Position numbers and translations under genes: made by a program. A stretch of DNA of 64,000 nucleotides, from NCBI RefSeq assembly GCF_028293835.1, contig NZ_JAQGNX010000098.1, forward strand, positions 1-64,000, given 5' to 3'. The DNA comes from Pseudomonas sp. GTDB taxonomy: Bacteria > Pseudomonadota > Gammaproteobacteria > Pseudomonadales > Pseudomonadaceae. Every line of letters starts with the position of its first letter. Position 1 is the first letter of the stretch. The notes below the pieces were generated by a model. That model did no database searches and was not told the DNA's origin. It was given only the letters and a program-made list of their open reading frames with translations. Of the stretch, positions 9,527-18,306 are shown one piece after another.

Positions 9527-10885
9527 ATGACTTCCGTTTCTGCCAGCGCCGTTGCCCCGACCGTTGAGAGCCCCCGCAAGAAAGCCTACCGCGCCGCGAT
9601 CCTGCACAGCATTGCTGATCCAGCCGAAGTGGTGATCGAGGCCTCCTACGAGTATTTTCCCGACGGCTTGCTGGTGGTTGAGGACGGCAAAATTGTCGCC
9701 CTTGGCCACGCCACCGATTTGCTGGGCACCTTGGCCAGCGATGTTGAGGTGACCCATTACCCTGACGCGCTGATCACCCCTGGCTTCATCGATACGCACA
9801 TCCATTTGCCGCAAACCGGGATGGTTGGCTCGTACGGTGAGCAATTGCTGGATTGGCTGAACACTTACGTTTTCCCGTGCGAACAGCAGTTCGCCGACCC
9901 TGCCCATTCGGCGCAAGTGTCAGACATTTTCATCAAGGAATTACTGCGCAACGGCACCACCACCGCGTTGGTGTTCGGCAGTGTGCACAAGGCCTCGGTT
10001 GAAGCTTTTTTCAGCGCCGCAGAGAAGCTGAACCTGCGGATGATTGCCGGCAAGGTGATGATGGACCGCAATGCGCCGGATTACCTCATTGACACCGCCG
10101 AATCCAGCTACGTCGACAGCAAGGCGCTGATCGAACGCTGGCACGGCAAAGGCCGTTTGCACTACGCCGTGACGCCACGCTTCGCGCCGACCAGTACCCC
10201 GCAACAGCTGGCGTTGGCCGGGCAGTTGCTCGGCGAATACCCGGACGTGTACATGCAGACCCACATCAGCGAGAACCTGCAAGAGATCGAATGGGTCAAA
10301 GCGCTGTTTCCCGAACGCAGCAATTATCTGGACGTGTACGACCATTTCAAATTGCTCGGCGAACGCTCGGTATTAGCCCATGGCGTGCACCTGTGTGACG
10401 ACGAATGTGCGCGTTTGGCCGAGACCGGATCAGCGGTCGCCTTCTGCCCGACGTCGAACCTGTTCCTCGGCAGCGGTTTGTTCAACCTGCCCATGGCGGA
10501 GAAACACAAACTGAATATTGGCTTGGGCACCGATGTCGGTGCCGGCACCAGCTTTTCCCTGCTGCACACGCTGAATGAAGCGTACAAGGTGATGCAGCTT
10601 CAAGGCACCAAACTGAGTCCATTCAAGTCGCTGTATCTGGCAACGTTGGGGGGAGCCCGGGCGCTACGCCTGGAAGACAAGATTGGCACGTTGCACGCCG
10701 GGACTGAGGCGGACTTTCTGGTACTCGATTACAACGCCACCCCGATCCTGTCCTACCGCTTGAAACAAGCGCACAACATCGAAGAAAAGTTGTTTGTCTT
10801 GACCACGTTGGGCGATGACCGCACGGTGCTGGAGACCTACTCGGCTGGGCAGCTGGTGCACAAGCGCGATTCCAGAGACCAATAA
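9527..10885 (+). CDS. guaD: Guanine deaminase
   Basis: Converts guanine to xanthine and ammonia, feeding xanthine dehydrogenase. It is a 452-residue amidohydrolase: the metal site DTHIHLPQ follows the entry strand ITPGFI, later come QTHISEN and VLAHGVHL, and the C-terminal metal Asp is in GLGTDVGAGTS. The ATG at 9527 is preferred. The reading frame stays open upstream into xdhC, but an earlier start (9473) would overlap that gene and add a non-conserved 18-residue leader. The gene ends just before a REP palindrome. Confidence 0.95.
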   Translation: MTSVSASAVAPTVESPRKKAYRAAILHSIADPAEVVIEASYEYFPDGLLVVEDGKIVALGHATDLLGTLASDVEVTHYPDALITPGFIDTHIHLPQTGMVGSYGEQLLDWLNTYVFPCEQQFADPAHSAQVSDIFIKELLRNGTTTALVFGSVHKASVEAFFSAAEKLNLRMIAGKVMMDRNAPDYLIDTAESSYVDSKALIERWHGKGRLHYAVTPRFAPTSTPQQLALAGQLLGEYPDVYMQTHISENLQEIEWVKALFPERSNYLDVYDHFKLLGERSVLAHGVHLCDDECARLAETGSAVAFCPTSNLFLGSGLFNLPMAEKHKLNIGLGTDVGAGTSFSLLHTLNEAYKVMQLQGTKLSPFKSLYLATLGGARALRLEDKIGTLHAGTEADFLVLDYNATPILSYRLKQAHNIEEKLFVLTTLGDDRTVLETYSAGQLVHKRDSRDQ

Positions 10886-10891
10886 ATCGCC

Positions 10892-10964
10892 TGTAGGAGC
10901 CAACTTGTTGGTGAGCTTTGTGGGGCCATTCACAGGCCGCTTCGCCAACAAGTTGGCTCCTGTA
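10892..10964. repeat. REP-type inverted repeat 1
   Basis: Arms GGAGCCAACTTGTTGG (10896-10911) and its exact reverse complement (10945-10960) face each other across a 33-base centre. This is the common Pseudomonas intergenic palindrome family. It lies between guaD and the convergent GntR gene, where it may also act as a bidirectional transcription end. Confidence 0.85.
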
Positions 10965-10983
10965 GGGGTAGTGATTCCCGGGG

Positions 10984-11748
10984 CTAAACCGCCTGGCTAC
11001 GGCCTGGCTTTTTCTTCGTCAGCATCAGGTGCGAGAACACGGCATGCAGGTCGTCGGAGGCGCTGTCTTCGTCGAGGTTGAGTTTGCTGTCGATGTGGTC
11101 CATGTGATGCATCATCAGGTTCACCGCCAGCCCGGCATCACGGGCTTCAATGGCATCGATCAGTTGATTGTGTTCATCGTAGGAGCAATGCGAGCGGTTG
11201 CCGCTTTCGTACTGGGCGATGATCAACGATGTCTGCGACACCAGGCTGCGCTGAAAGCTGATCAGCGGTGCATTCTTTGCCGCCACTGCCAGCTTCAAGT
11301 GAAACTCGCCTGACAAACGAATCCCGGCACCACGGTCCCCACGTGAAAAACTGTCGCGCTCGTCGCTGACCATCTGCCGCAGTTCGGCAAGTTGCTCTGG
11401 CGTTGCGTGCTCAACGGCTAACTCGGTGATGGCTTTTTCAACCATGCGCCGGGCAAAGAATACCTGGCGGGCTTCCTCGACACTCGGGCTGGCAACCACC
11501 GCGCCACGGTTGGGCCGCAACAGCACAACCCCTTCGTGGGCCAAACGTGACAGCGCGCGACGAATGATCGTGCGGCTGACCCCGAATATTTCCCCCAGCG
11601 CTTCCTCACTCAGTTTCGTACCTGGCGCGAGACGCTGTTCGAGTATCGCCTCGAAGATATGCGCGTAAACGATATCGTCCTGGGTTCCAGTGCGACCAGC
11701 CTTGGCGGTCTTCGGCTGTTTTTTGAGGGGCTGCAACTGTTCGTTCAT
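10984..11748 (-). CDS. GntR-family regulator, proposed controller of the purine and urea genes
   Basis: A 254-residue GntR/FadR-type repressor. The winged-helix domain spans about residues 28-95 (LSEEALGEIFGVSRTIIRRA), followed by a helical FCD ligand-binding domain ending near residue 225 and a basic tail. The ATG at 11748 is chosen because the 13 upstream codons look like leader. It lies between guaD and an AzgA-type permease, divergent from the latter. Its upstream region holds one exact and two imperfect TTGTATACAA palindromes. Autoregulation and control of the permease, uraH, puuE and the urea transporter are inferred from these sites. A urate or allantoin-type effector is plausible but not visible. 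Confidence 0.88.
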   Translation of the reverse strand: MNEQLQPLKKQPKTAKAGRTGTQDDIVYAHIFEAILEQRLAPGTKLSEEALGEIFGVSRTIIRRALSRLAHEGVVLLRPNRGAVVASPSVEEARQVFFARRMVEKAITELAVEHATPEQLAELRQMVSDERDSFSRGDRGAGIRLSGEFHLKLAVAAKNAPLISFQRSLVSQTSLIIAQYESGNRSHCSYDEHNQLIDAIEARDAGLAVNLMMHHMDHIDSKLNLDEDSASDDLHAVFSHLMLTKKKPGRSQAV

Positions 11749-11786
11749 GGGCACTCGAGGGGAAGTCACAGAAAAGTACCAACACA

Positions 11787-11796
11787 TTGTACACAG
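11787..11796. promoter_or_regulatory. Imperfect operator TTGTACACAG
   Basis: Eight of ten positions match TTGTATACAA. It lies 39 bases upstream of the GntR start codon at 11748, a position suited to autoregulation. Confidence 0.45.
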
Positions 11797-11836
11797 TGCA
11801 TGGGTTGTGAATAGCCACGGTTGTATTAACCGCGTT

Positions 11837-11846
11837 ATGCATACAA
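11837..11846. promoter_or_regulatory. Imperfect operator ATGCATACAA
   Basis: Eight of ten positions match TTGTATACAA. It lies between the GntR gene and the divergent permease, 55 bases from the exact copy. Supporting evidence only. Confidence 0.3.
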
Positions 11847-11881
11847 TCTTAAATTTTTATCCCACAACAGATAAAACATTA

Positions 11882-11910
11882 TTTGCTTTTTTTGTATACA
11901 AAAGCATAAT
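11882..11910 (+). promoter_or_regulatory. Candidate permease promoter with exact TTGTATACAA operator
   Basis: The palindrome TTGTATACAA fills 11892-11901, inside the 17-base spacer between a weak -35 (TTTGCT, 11882-11887) and a good -10 (CATAAT, 11905-11910). A repressor bound here would block RNA polymerase. The same arrangement occurs before the urea transporter at 35524-35552. Confidence 0.55.
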
Positions 11911-12026
11911 CGGCTTCGTGCACTTTCCTGACTTAATGGTCAAAAAAACCATCGGTCCAGATGCACTGCCTCACCGCACCGCGACAGGTGTGGGAAAAAC
12001 AATAAAAGACCCGAGGAATACCCACT

Positions 12027-13373
12027 GTGGAAAGCCCTAAATCCGAAGCAACGACGCTGGATCTAACGCCGCCACGCACCGGCCTGCTTGAACGTGTGTT
12101 CAAACTGAGCCTGCATGGCACGACCGTCAGAACCGAATTGTTGGCGGGCCTGACGACGTTCATCACCATGGCGTACATCATTTTCGTCAACCCTAACATC
12201 ATGGCCGATGCAGGCATTGATCACGGGGCAGCGTTCGTCGCCACCTGTATTGCCGCTGCGCTGGGCTGCCTGTTGATGGGTCTGTACGCCAACTGGCCCG
12301 TCGGACTCGCCCCCGGCATGGGCTTGAACGCGTTTTTTACTTACACCGTGGTCGGCACCATGGGCTACAGCTGGCAAACCGCCCTCGGTGCGGTGTTCAT
12401 TTCCGGCTTGATCTTCATGTTCTTGACCCTGTCGCGCATCCGCGAATGGCTGCTTAACAGCATCCCGGTCAGCTTGCGTTTCGCCATGGGCGCGGGGGTC
12501 GGATTGTTTCTCGGCATCATCGGCCTGAAGACCGCAGGGATCGTGGTGGCCAGCCCCGCTACGTTGATCAAGCTCGGTTCGCTGCGGGAACCGGGGCCGT
12601 TGCTGGCCGCTATCTGCTTTCTGATGATTGCTGTACTCAGCTACCACCGGGTTTTCGGCGCGATCCTGATCAGTATCATTGCGGTGACGCTGGCGGGCTG
12701 GGGTCTGGGACTGGTGCAGTACAGCGGCATTTTCTCCACCCCGCCGAGCCTGGCGCCAACCTGGTTGGCGATGGACGTCAAGGGTGTGTTCAACGTCAGT
12801 ATGATCAGCGTGGTGCTGGCCTTTCTCTTCGTGCACATGTTCGACACCGCCGGCACCTTGATGGGTGTCGCTCAGCGCGCCGGATTGGTAAAGCCAGATG
12901 GCAAGATAGAAAACCTGTCGAAGGCAATGAAAGCTGACAGCGCCTCCAGCGTGTTCGGCGCCCTGGTTGGTGTACCACCCGTCACCAGCTATGTCGAAAG
13001 CGCGGCAGGTGTTGCCGCTGGCGGACGTACCGGACTCACAGCGGTCACCGTCGGCGTGCTGTTTATCGTGGCGATGTTTTTCGCGCCCCTGGCCGGAATG
13101 ATCCCCGCCTACGCCACCGCCGGTGCGCTGATCTACGTGGCGATGCTGATGATGGGCGGTATGGCGCACATCAATTGGGACGAAGCCACCGACAGCATTC
13201 CGGCCATTGTTACGGTGATAATGATGCCGCTGACCTTCTCGGTCGCTGACGGCATCGCGTTGGGTTTTATTACCTACGTTGTACTCAAAGTCGGCACCGG
13301 CAAGCACAAGGAAATTTCAATCAGCCTGTATGCGCTGTGCGTGATTTTCGTCGCCAAGTTCGTGTTCCTCTAA
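12027..13373 (+). CDS. NCS2-family purine permease (AzgA/GhxP-like)
   Basis: A 448-residue inner-membrane transporter with about 12-14 hydrophobic segments. The AzgA-type landmarks LTTFITMAYIIFVNPNIM, GLAPGMGLNAFF near residue 92 and the second repeat MFDTAGTLMGVAQRAG place it among proton symporters for adenine, guanine or hypoxanthine rather than the xanthine/uracil branch. The GTG start begins VESPKSEA. Its location and its operator fit uptake of guanine or hypoxanthine for GuaD and XdhAB. Exact substrate is inferred. Confidence 0.9.
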   Translation: MESPKSEATTLDLTPPRTGLLERVFKLSLHGTTVRTELLAGLTTFITMAYIIFVNPNIMADAGIDHGAAFVATCIAAALGCLLMGLYANWPVGLAPGMGLNAFFTYTVVGTMGYSWQTALGAVFISGLIFMFLTLSRIREWLLNSIPVSLRFAMGAGVGLFLGIIGLKTAGIVVASPATLIKLGSLREPGPLLAAICFLMIAVLSYHRVFGAILISIIAVTLAGWGLGLVQYSGIFSTPPSLAPTWLAMDVKGVFNVSMISVVLAFLFVHMFDTAGTLMGVAQRAGLVKPDGKIENLSKAMKADSASSVFGALVGVPPVTSYVESAAGVAAGGRTGLTAVTVGVLFIVAMFFAPLAGMIPAYATAGALIYVAMLMMGGMAHINWDEATDSIPAIVTVIMMPLTFSVADGIALGFITYVVLKVGTGKHKEISISLYALCVIFVAKFVFL

Positions 13374-13379
13374 CGAGAC

Positions 13380-13414
13380 CTTTCACCGGGTGAAAGCAGG
13401 CTGATCTGCTTTCA
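13380..13414. terminator. Overlapping hairpins between convergent genes
   Basis: Two stems share one arm. CTTTCACC (13380-13387) can pair with GGTGAAAG (13389-13396). Alternatively TGAAAGCAG (13391-13399) pairs with CTGCTTTCA (13406-13414) around a 6-base loop. There is no strong T run on either strand, so terminator function is likely from position only. It ends the permease transcript and/or that of the opposing toxin-like gene. Confidence 0.45.
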
Positions 13415-13467
13415 TCCTGTTTCAGGCCGCGCCTGCTTTAGCGCTTAGGGTTAGGGGTTGGTCGCGA

Positions 13468-16400
13468 TCAAATATTGTCCGCGAGCCGCACCACGAACAA
13501 TTGCGTGCGATGTCCCAAAGTCCGGGGCACGTTTGCACCGCCCACCAATCTGATCAGGTTTCCCTCGGCTCGCGCAGCCGTGATACTTGACGCGATGGCC
13601 GTGCCCGCATAACGCATCAGGAAGCTGTCAATCCATACGTCAGACATTGGAAAACCGAACGATGACGGCAACTGGTCGCCAATAATCTGCGACGAATGCA
13701 CCCGCCGCACGCTCAGCATGTACAGTTGATCGCATCCGGGTCGACGAAATATCAAGGTAGGCGTGAAATGCATCAGGTTTCCGTCGGGCAGCATTTCGTA
13801 GCCACTGCTGCTTAACTGTCGCGCCAGTATGTCCGCCAATTCTTGCCCGGTTACTGCGTCTGGTCCTACACGCCGTAACCGGCCGACCTTGAAAACATCA
13901 CCGGCTTGAAAATCCAGACGGAAGAATGACTCCAGCGAACTTTCGTAGCTGATGTTGATTGCCTGGTAATTGGAACCAGAATTTGCAGGCACTGCGCCGT
14001 CAAGCATGGTTAGCGGGTCGTTAAGCTTCGGCAAAGGCGCTGGGTGCCCTTTGCGCCAAGCGTTAAGCGTCGCTTTTATATTCATCAATCGGGTGGCGGT
14101 CAGCGAAACCCCATCGTCGGCCAATTGATAGAGTTTCTCCGCCAGCACTCTTTGGGATATCGGCGACAACGAAGGACGAATATCCGCGATCAAATACTGG
14201 ATTTTCTTCGAGAACAGGGTGCCGTGCACCGTCCACTTGCCATCCTTGTAAGCACTCATGACCGGCTGACCAAACCGGTCGGCACTGATCGTTTCGCTCA
14301 GCTCTGTGAAACTGCCACTGGAAACACCCTGTTCCGGATTGCGCAGAAAGACAATGGTGGGATTTCGCGTGGTACCCGCTGGCAGGACTTCGTAATACTT
14401 GCCACCCATGGCAATCATTTCCCGCTCCGGCATTCCCGGTTTCAGATAGATCGGCGGCTGACTATGGGTAGGTTCCAGAACAGCAAACTCGTCCATATTC
14501 CTGCCCCAGTTTTTCCAGCTGTCCGGCGACGATTTCCATACGATCACACTGGCACGGCTCGGCCCGGCGACGGGCTGTGCAGGCTGACGATCTGTTTCGC
14601 TATCGGGCACCGGCGGTTGTTTGCGCTTGCCTGTGACCGGCACCGGTTGCCCTGCAGGTTGGCGCCGATAGGCTTCGGCCCAGTCCGGCATTGACCGATG
14701 GCTTTGATAATGGACTGCCAGATCCAGCTCAAGGCGTCGCTGTTGATCAGACGGAAATTCGAACTGATCGAGCAGCTCTCGCGCCTGCTTGCGGGTGAAG
14801 CTGGCGTCAGTATGGGCTTCGCTGATCAAGGTTTCGGCAATACTCGATTTCACGCCGCCCTTGAGGCCAACATCGGTGTGATAGACCCAATCCCCCTGCG
14901 CATCGAGACGTACCGGCGGCTCATAGCCTTTGCCTGGGACTTTATGCAGACGCAGGGTTTGCTCCCCTTTGCGCCGGTAGACCTGATAAACACTGCCATT
15001 TCGTTTGATCCACAGCTTCCCGTCCTTGAAAAAGGTGCCAGCATCCATCCCGTACTGCCTACGCGCATCCAGCAGTGAGACGTCGGCTTCGAAGCCTTTG
15101 AAAGCTGGCAAGACGTAACGTTTGCGAGTAGACGAAGGCAGCCTTTTTGCCACCGTCGTCATCTGCCGCAGCCGGGTGGTGCGCCGTGCAATTTTGGCAA
15201 AAACCGCGACAGTCGCCACGCCAGGCACCGCCGACAACAGGATATCCAAGACACAAAAAGAGGCACTGGCGACTAACAACTCGCCCTCTTCCTTCTTGCC
15301 GCCGCTAAAAGCCGACGCGGCAGCGTGGCCATCGTGCCAGCCATCCTGCAAACTGAACAACGTGCCAAGCCCAGGCAGAAAAGACAGTAGCGCCCTGAAA
15401 TATGCTCTGTAGGTCAGGTCTTTGCGCAGATCCCGTTCACGGTGAATATCGCTATTGCTTCGTGCATCACGTTTGGTTCGTGCGTAAATCAGATAGGCGC
15501 GGGCTTCTAACTGTTGCTGTGCCATGTGCAAAAAAACCGCAGGGACAAAGGCGATAAAACCATCGAACTTACGTGCCAGCGATGCTTCGATATAGGTTTT
15601 GTCGGCTGCGTGGCGGGTTTCGTCGTCCGTACGCGAAGCCAGGTATTCAACCAGTGATGGATGGGCGTTGAGTCGGTTAATCAAACGTTCTTTGGCCGCT
15701 GGCAAGCCATGCGCTTCTATCAAGGAAATGCCGTCGGGCGCTCGGGGCAAATATACCAACGTGGTCGCGGTGGGCTCGTGATGGATAACGCACAGTCCAG
15801 AGAGCGTTGCGCCATTACTGTCACCGTTGACCGCATGGCCGGGATTCAGAACGATCCAACTCATCTGCAACTGATGGGTGCGCAAGTGCGCATTAGAGTG
15901 CGCCTGCACCGCCCACTGGAGCACTTTGTAAGCGTGAACGCTCAACTGCTTGCTGTGCAGCGCCGCAAACCCCTCCAGTAACATTTCTTGCTCATAGGGT
16001 TTGATCAAGACCTCTCGAGCAATAGGTGCTGATTGCACAGACTGCGTTTGAAACACTTTGCGCAGCAGCGTTCGGTACTGACCGGCGATATCCATCGCCG
16101 GAATAATTCCAGCCAGATAATCAACGGTCAGGTCAGGCGCGGCGGCCAACGTTGTATCCGCAACATTAATTCGAGCAAAGGTGAGCCGCGCCGTCATCTC
16201 ATCATCGTTGGGATCAAGGTTATGTCGCGCCAGTTCGGCCAGTGACTGTCGCACCCGTTCAACACTGGGGATCCATTTACCGTGGCGAAGCGAGCCGTAC
16301 TGTTGATCGATATCCAGTTCCCGAGCCACGCTTTTCGGTAGATCAACGAACAGCTGATCGGCGTCCACATCAATGCTCAGATCCACCTTTATCCGCGCGG

Positions 16401-17541
16401 CCAGTTGTTGCCCAGTGAATGCTTCGAAAGACGGCAGCGCCGCGTCCAGTTGCTTCTCCAGCGCGCCTGCCGCGGCGTGGTATTGGCGTAACTGTTCAGC
16501 GTATTCCCGGCGAACGGTTTCTGCCGCGCTCAATAACCAGGACGGCATCTGATTCAGCAATTCAACCGTGCGCTGCTGTTCGGCAAGGTGCTCGGTCGCT
16601 CGATCCCGAGCTTCGTTACGATGGACATGAAGATTGTCCGCCCATTCCAGATGAACGCGTTCCAGGGTTGCACTTTCGTCAGTGGCGTCGTCAAAAAAAA
16701 GTTGCCCGGCCTTGGCTGCGCGGGTGACGGCGGCAAGGCATTCGACCTGCGCATACACGCTGTGAGTCATGACGGGAACCGTCGTGGCGCGTAGGGTCAA
16801 CTGCAGCGAACCGGACGTGGCGTCATCCATTAATCCGGCCCGCGCCGACGCGGCTACGTGCCGCCAAAATGGCGTGTCCAGACCCGATTGCAAGGTGAAC
16901 AAAACAGAGTCTTTGAGGGTTTGCAGACTCGAGAATTTCTGCAAGCCGCCATCTTTTCCCGGCATGAACAGCAGCACCGATTCGTCGCTGTCCGCAACGT
17001 CCAGCGCCTGTTGTGTGGTGAACAGCAATATCCCGTTCAGGGCCTGAACCGAATCGGCCGTTGCCAGGCACAGTTCAGCCACATGAACCGGGCCAATCGA
17101 AGAATCAAGCATGGCCAACGCTTGCTGGAGCAAGGTCAGGTCAGTCGCGCTGATGGCGCCTTCATAGGCCTGAAGCTGTGCTTCGCTGAGCAGAGACTGT
17201 TCGCGGTACTCGATCAGCTTGGCTGTGTGTTCCGTGATTCGTTGTGCGTCACCCGTGCCTAACGTCTCGACAATGCCTTGCATGGCCAACGCCGAGGCGT
17301 GCAAAGCAGCATGGCTTTGTCGGTACTGGGCCAAAGGCTTGCTGCGCTCGCCCTCCTCTCCGATCCACGTCTGAATACGCAGGCCACACAATGCGATTTT
17401 TTCCTGGTTCAATACCGTAAAGGGTGCAGGCAGCAAGCTACCAAACGATACGAGTCGGCGGTACAACAGGGCATCATTGGTAGGAATTTCAGCGACTTGC
17501 GTGGTTAGCAGATTGGCGGGGGTTAGCGTCTTTGCAGTCAT
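13468..17541 (-). CDS. Large dermonecrotic-toxin-like (DUF6543-like) protein
   Basis: A 1357-residue protein resembling the large Pseudomonas proteins annotated as dermonecrotic-toxin-domain (DUF6543). The recognition is from memory of the family, not a search. Residues 1-700 are mostly helical and soluble. Two hydrophobic stretches follow: about 713-732 (FRALLSFLPGLGTLF), and about 755-785 (VASASFCVLDILLSAVPGV then VATVAVFAKIA). A polar linker with KRKQPPVPDSETDRQPAQP lies near residue 965. The last 150 residues contain FFRLDFQAGDVFKVG (1206-1220), which resembles the first conserved block of pertussis-type ADP-ribosyltransferases. No signal peptide, no PAAR or secretion gene, and no obvious immunity gene is adjacent. 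GGAG precedes the ATG. It interrupts the purine cluster between the permease and uraH. Confidence 0.7.
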   Translation of the reverse strand: MTAKTLTPANLLTTQVAEIPTNDALLYRRLVSFGSLLPAPFTVLNQEKIALCGLRIQTWIGEEGERSKPLAQYRQSHAALHASALAMQGIVETLGTGDAQRITEHTAKLIEYREQSLLSEAQLQAYEGAISATDLTLLQQALAMLDSSIGPVHVAELCLATADSVQALNGILLFTTQQALDVADSDESVLLFMPGKDGGLQKFSSLQTLKDSVLFTLQSGLDTPFWRHVAASARAGLMDDATSGSLQLTLRATTVPVMTHSVYAQVECLAAVTRAAKAGQLFFDDATDESATLERVHLEWADNLHVHRNEARDRATEHLAEQQRTVELLNQMPSWLLSAAETVRREYAEQLRQYHAAAGALEKQLDAALPSFEAFTGQQLAARIKVDLSIDVDADQLFVDLPKSVARELDIDQQYGSLRHGKWIPSVERVRQSLAELARHNLDPNDDEMTARLTFARINVADTTLAAAPDLTVDYLAGIIPAMDIAGQYRTLLRKVFQTQSVQSAPIAREVLIKPYEQEMLLEGFAALHSKQLSVHAYKVLQWAVQAHSNAHLRTHQLQMSWIVLNPGHAVNGDSNGATLSGLCVIHHEPTATTLVYLPRAPDGISLIEAHGLPAAKERLINRLNAHPSLVEYLASRTDDETRHAADKTYIEASLARKFDGFIAFVPAVFLHMAQQQLEARAYLIYARTKRDARSNSDIHRERDLRKDLTYRAYFRALLSFLPGLGTLFSLQDGWHDGHAAASAFSGGKKEEGELLVASASFCVLDILLSAVPGVATVAVFAKIARRTTRLRQMTTVAKRLPSSTRKRYVLPAFKGFEADVSLLDARRQYGMDAGTFFKDGKLWIKRNGSVYQVYRRKGEQTLRLHKVPGKGYEPPVRLDAQGDWVYHTDVGLKGGVKSSIAETLISEAHTDASFTRKQARELLDQFEFPSDQQRRLELDLAVHYQSHRSMPDWAEAYRRQPAGQPVPVTGKRKQPPVPDSETDRQPAQPVAGPSRASVIVWKSSPDSWKNWGRNMDEFAVLEPTHSQPPIYLKPGMPEREMIAMGGKYYEVLPAGTTRNPTIVFLRNPEQGVSSGSFTELSETISADRFGQPVMSAYKDGKWTVHGTLFSKKIQYLIADIRPSLSPISQRVLAEKLYQLADDGVSLTATRLMNIKATLNAWRKGHPAPLPKLNDPLTMLDGAVPANSGSNYQAINISYESSLESFFRLDFQAGDVFKVGRLRRVGPDAVTGQELADILARQLSSSGYEMLPDGNLMHFTPTLIFRRPGCDQLYMLSVRRVHSSQIIGDQLPSSFGFPMSDVWIDSFLMRYAGTAIASSITAARAEGNLIRLVGGANVPRTLGHRTQLFVVRLADNI

Positions 17542-17639
17542 GGTTCACTCCGGGCTTGGTTTATCCCTGAGTGTGCACAAGCCGCTTCTGGCGCAATGAC
17601 TACATAGATACCACTCTCAACCTAAGGGGTAATCCAGAA

Positions 17640-17666
17640 CAAAAAAAGCCCGCAGTGTGGGCGGGC
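17640..17666 (-). terminator. Rho-independent terminator of uraH
   Basis: Read on the minus strand, GCCCGC, a 7-base loop, and GCGGGC (stem arms 17661-17666 and 17648-17653) are followed by a run of seven or more T. It lies 33 bases after the uraH stop and isolates uraH from the toxin-like gene downstream. Confidence 0.85.
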
Positions 17667-17698
17667 AAGAGGAAATGAAGCGGGTTGGCCGAACGCGT

Positions 17699-18052
17699 TT
17701 AACTGCCGCGATAGGTCGAATAGCTGTATGGCGAGATCAATAACGGCACGTGGTAGTGGTCCTGCTCCGCGTCTATTCCAAACCTCAAGATAACAACGTC
17801 GAGAAAGGCTTGGTCGGGCAACTCGGTACCTCGGGCCCGGTAATAGTCACCGGCATGGAACTGCAACTGATAAACCCCGGTGCGGTAATCGTCACCTTGT
17901 AGCAACGGTGCATCGCAACGACCGTCGCTGTTGGTTGTGGCGCTGGCAAGATGCTCCAGACGGTCACCGTCAACCCGGTACAGTTCGATTTTGATGGAGC
18001 TGCCGGGACAGCCGTGTGCGGCATCCAGTACGTGCGTCGTCAGTCGTCCCAT
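17699..18052 (-). CDS. uraH: 5-hydroxyisourate hydrolase (transthyretin-like)
   Basis: Hydrolyses 5-hydroxyisourate, the product of urate oxidation, to OHCU, the substrate of UraD. It is 117 residues, the family norm. It begins with the signature [15 protein letters not shown] and ends with the diagnostic C-terminal YRGS. The conserved His near the N-terminus, an Arg in the central strand and [16 protein letters not shown] are present. It is transcribed away from puuE, with its own terminator downstream and an imperfect TTGTATACAA site about 100 bases upstream. Confidence 0.96.
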   Translation of the reverse strand: MGRLTTHVLDAAHGCPGSSIKIELYRVDGDRLEHLASATTNSDGRCDAPLLQGDDYRTGVYQLQFHAGDYYRARGTELPDQAFLDVVILRFGIDAEQDHYHVPLLISPYSYSTYRGS

Positions 18053-18152
18053 TGCATGTCTGCCTTGCGCGGTGTGTTGAAGAGTTGATGCCGCTCCTTT
18101 TCAGTGCACCCGAGAGGACGGCGGCAGGCAATTAAGACACTTTTTACAAAAC

Positions 18153-18162
18153 TTGTACACAA
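18153..18162. promoter_or_regulatory. Near-perfect operator TTGTACACAA
   Basis: Nine of ten positions match TTGTATACAA. It lies 100 bases upstream of the uraH start and is best placed to control uraH. A second, exact copy lies 163 bases away in front of puuE. Confidence 0.5.
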
Positions 18163-18306
18163 TTATAAACACGATTTTGTCCGGACTAACACGGGGTCGC
18201 CATTTTGGCCTTTATTCAAGCTACATAGGCATCTCATGGCTAGAACCTGATCAATCGGGCAAGTTTCTTGCAGGCAAAATATTCTGAAAAAGGCGAAAAA
18301 ACAGGC

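Noticed and set aside
12063..13307. A 414-codon open frame on the minus strand opposite the AzgA-type permease.
   Set aside because: Its product is full of His, Gln, Arg and Gly with no membrane, signal or domain pattern, as expected for the antisense of a GC-rich membrane protein gene. The permease on the plus strand is unmistakable.
13468..17541. The toxin-like gene as a type VI or Rhs effector.
   Set aside because: No PAAR, VgrG, Rhs repeats, adaptor or obvious immunity gene is near; the neighbours are purine genes and a terminator.
13380..17700. A mobile element carrying the toxin-like gene.
   Set aside because: No transposase, integrase, terminal inverted repeats or target-site duplication could be seen at either flank.
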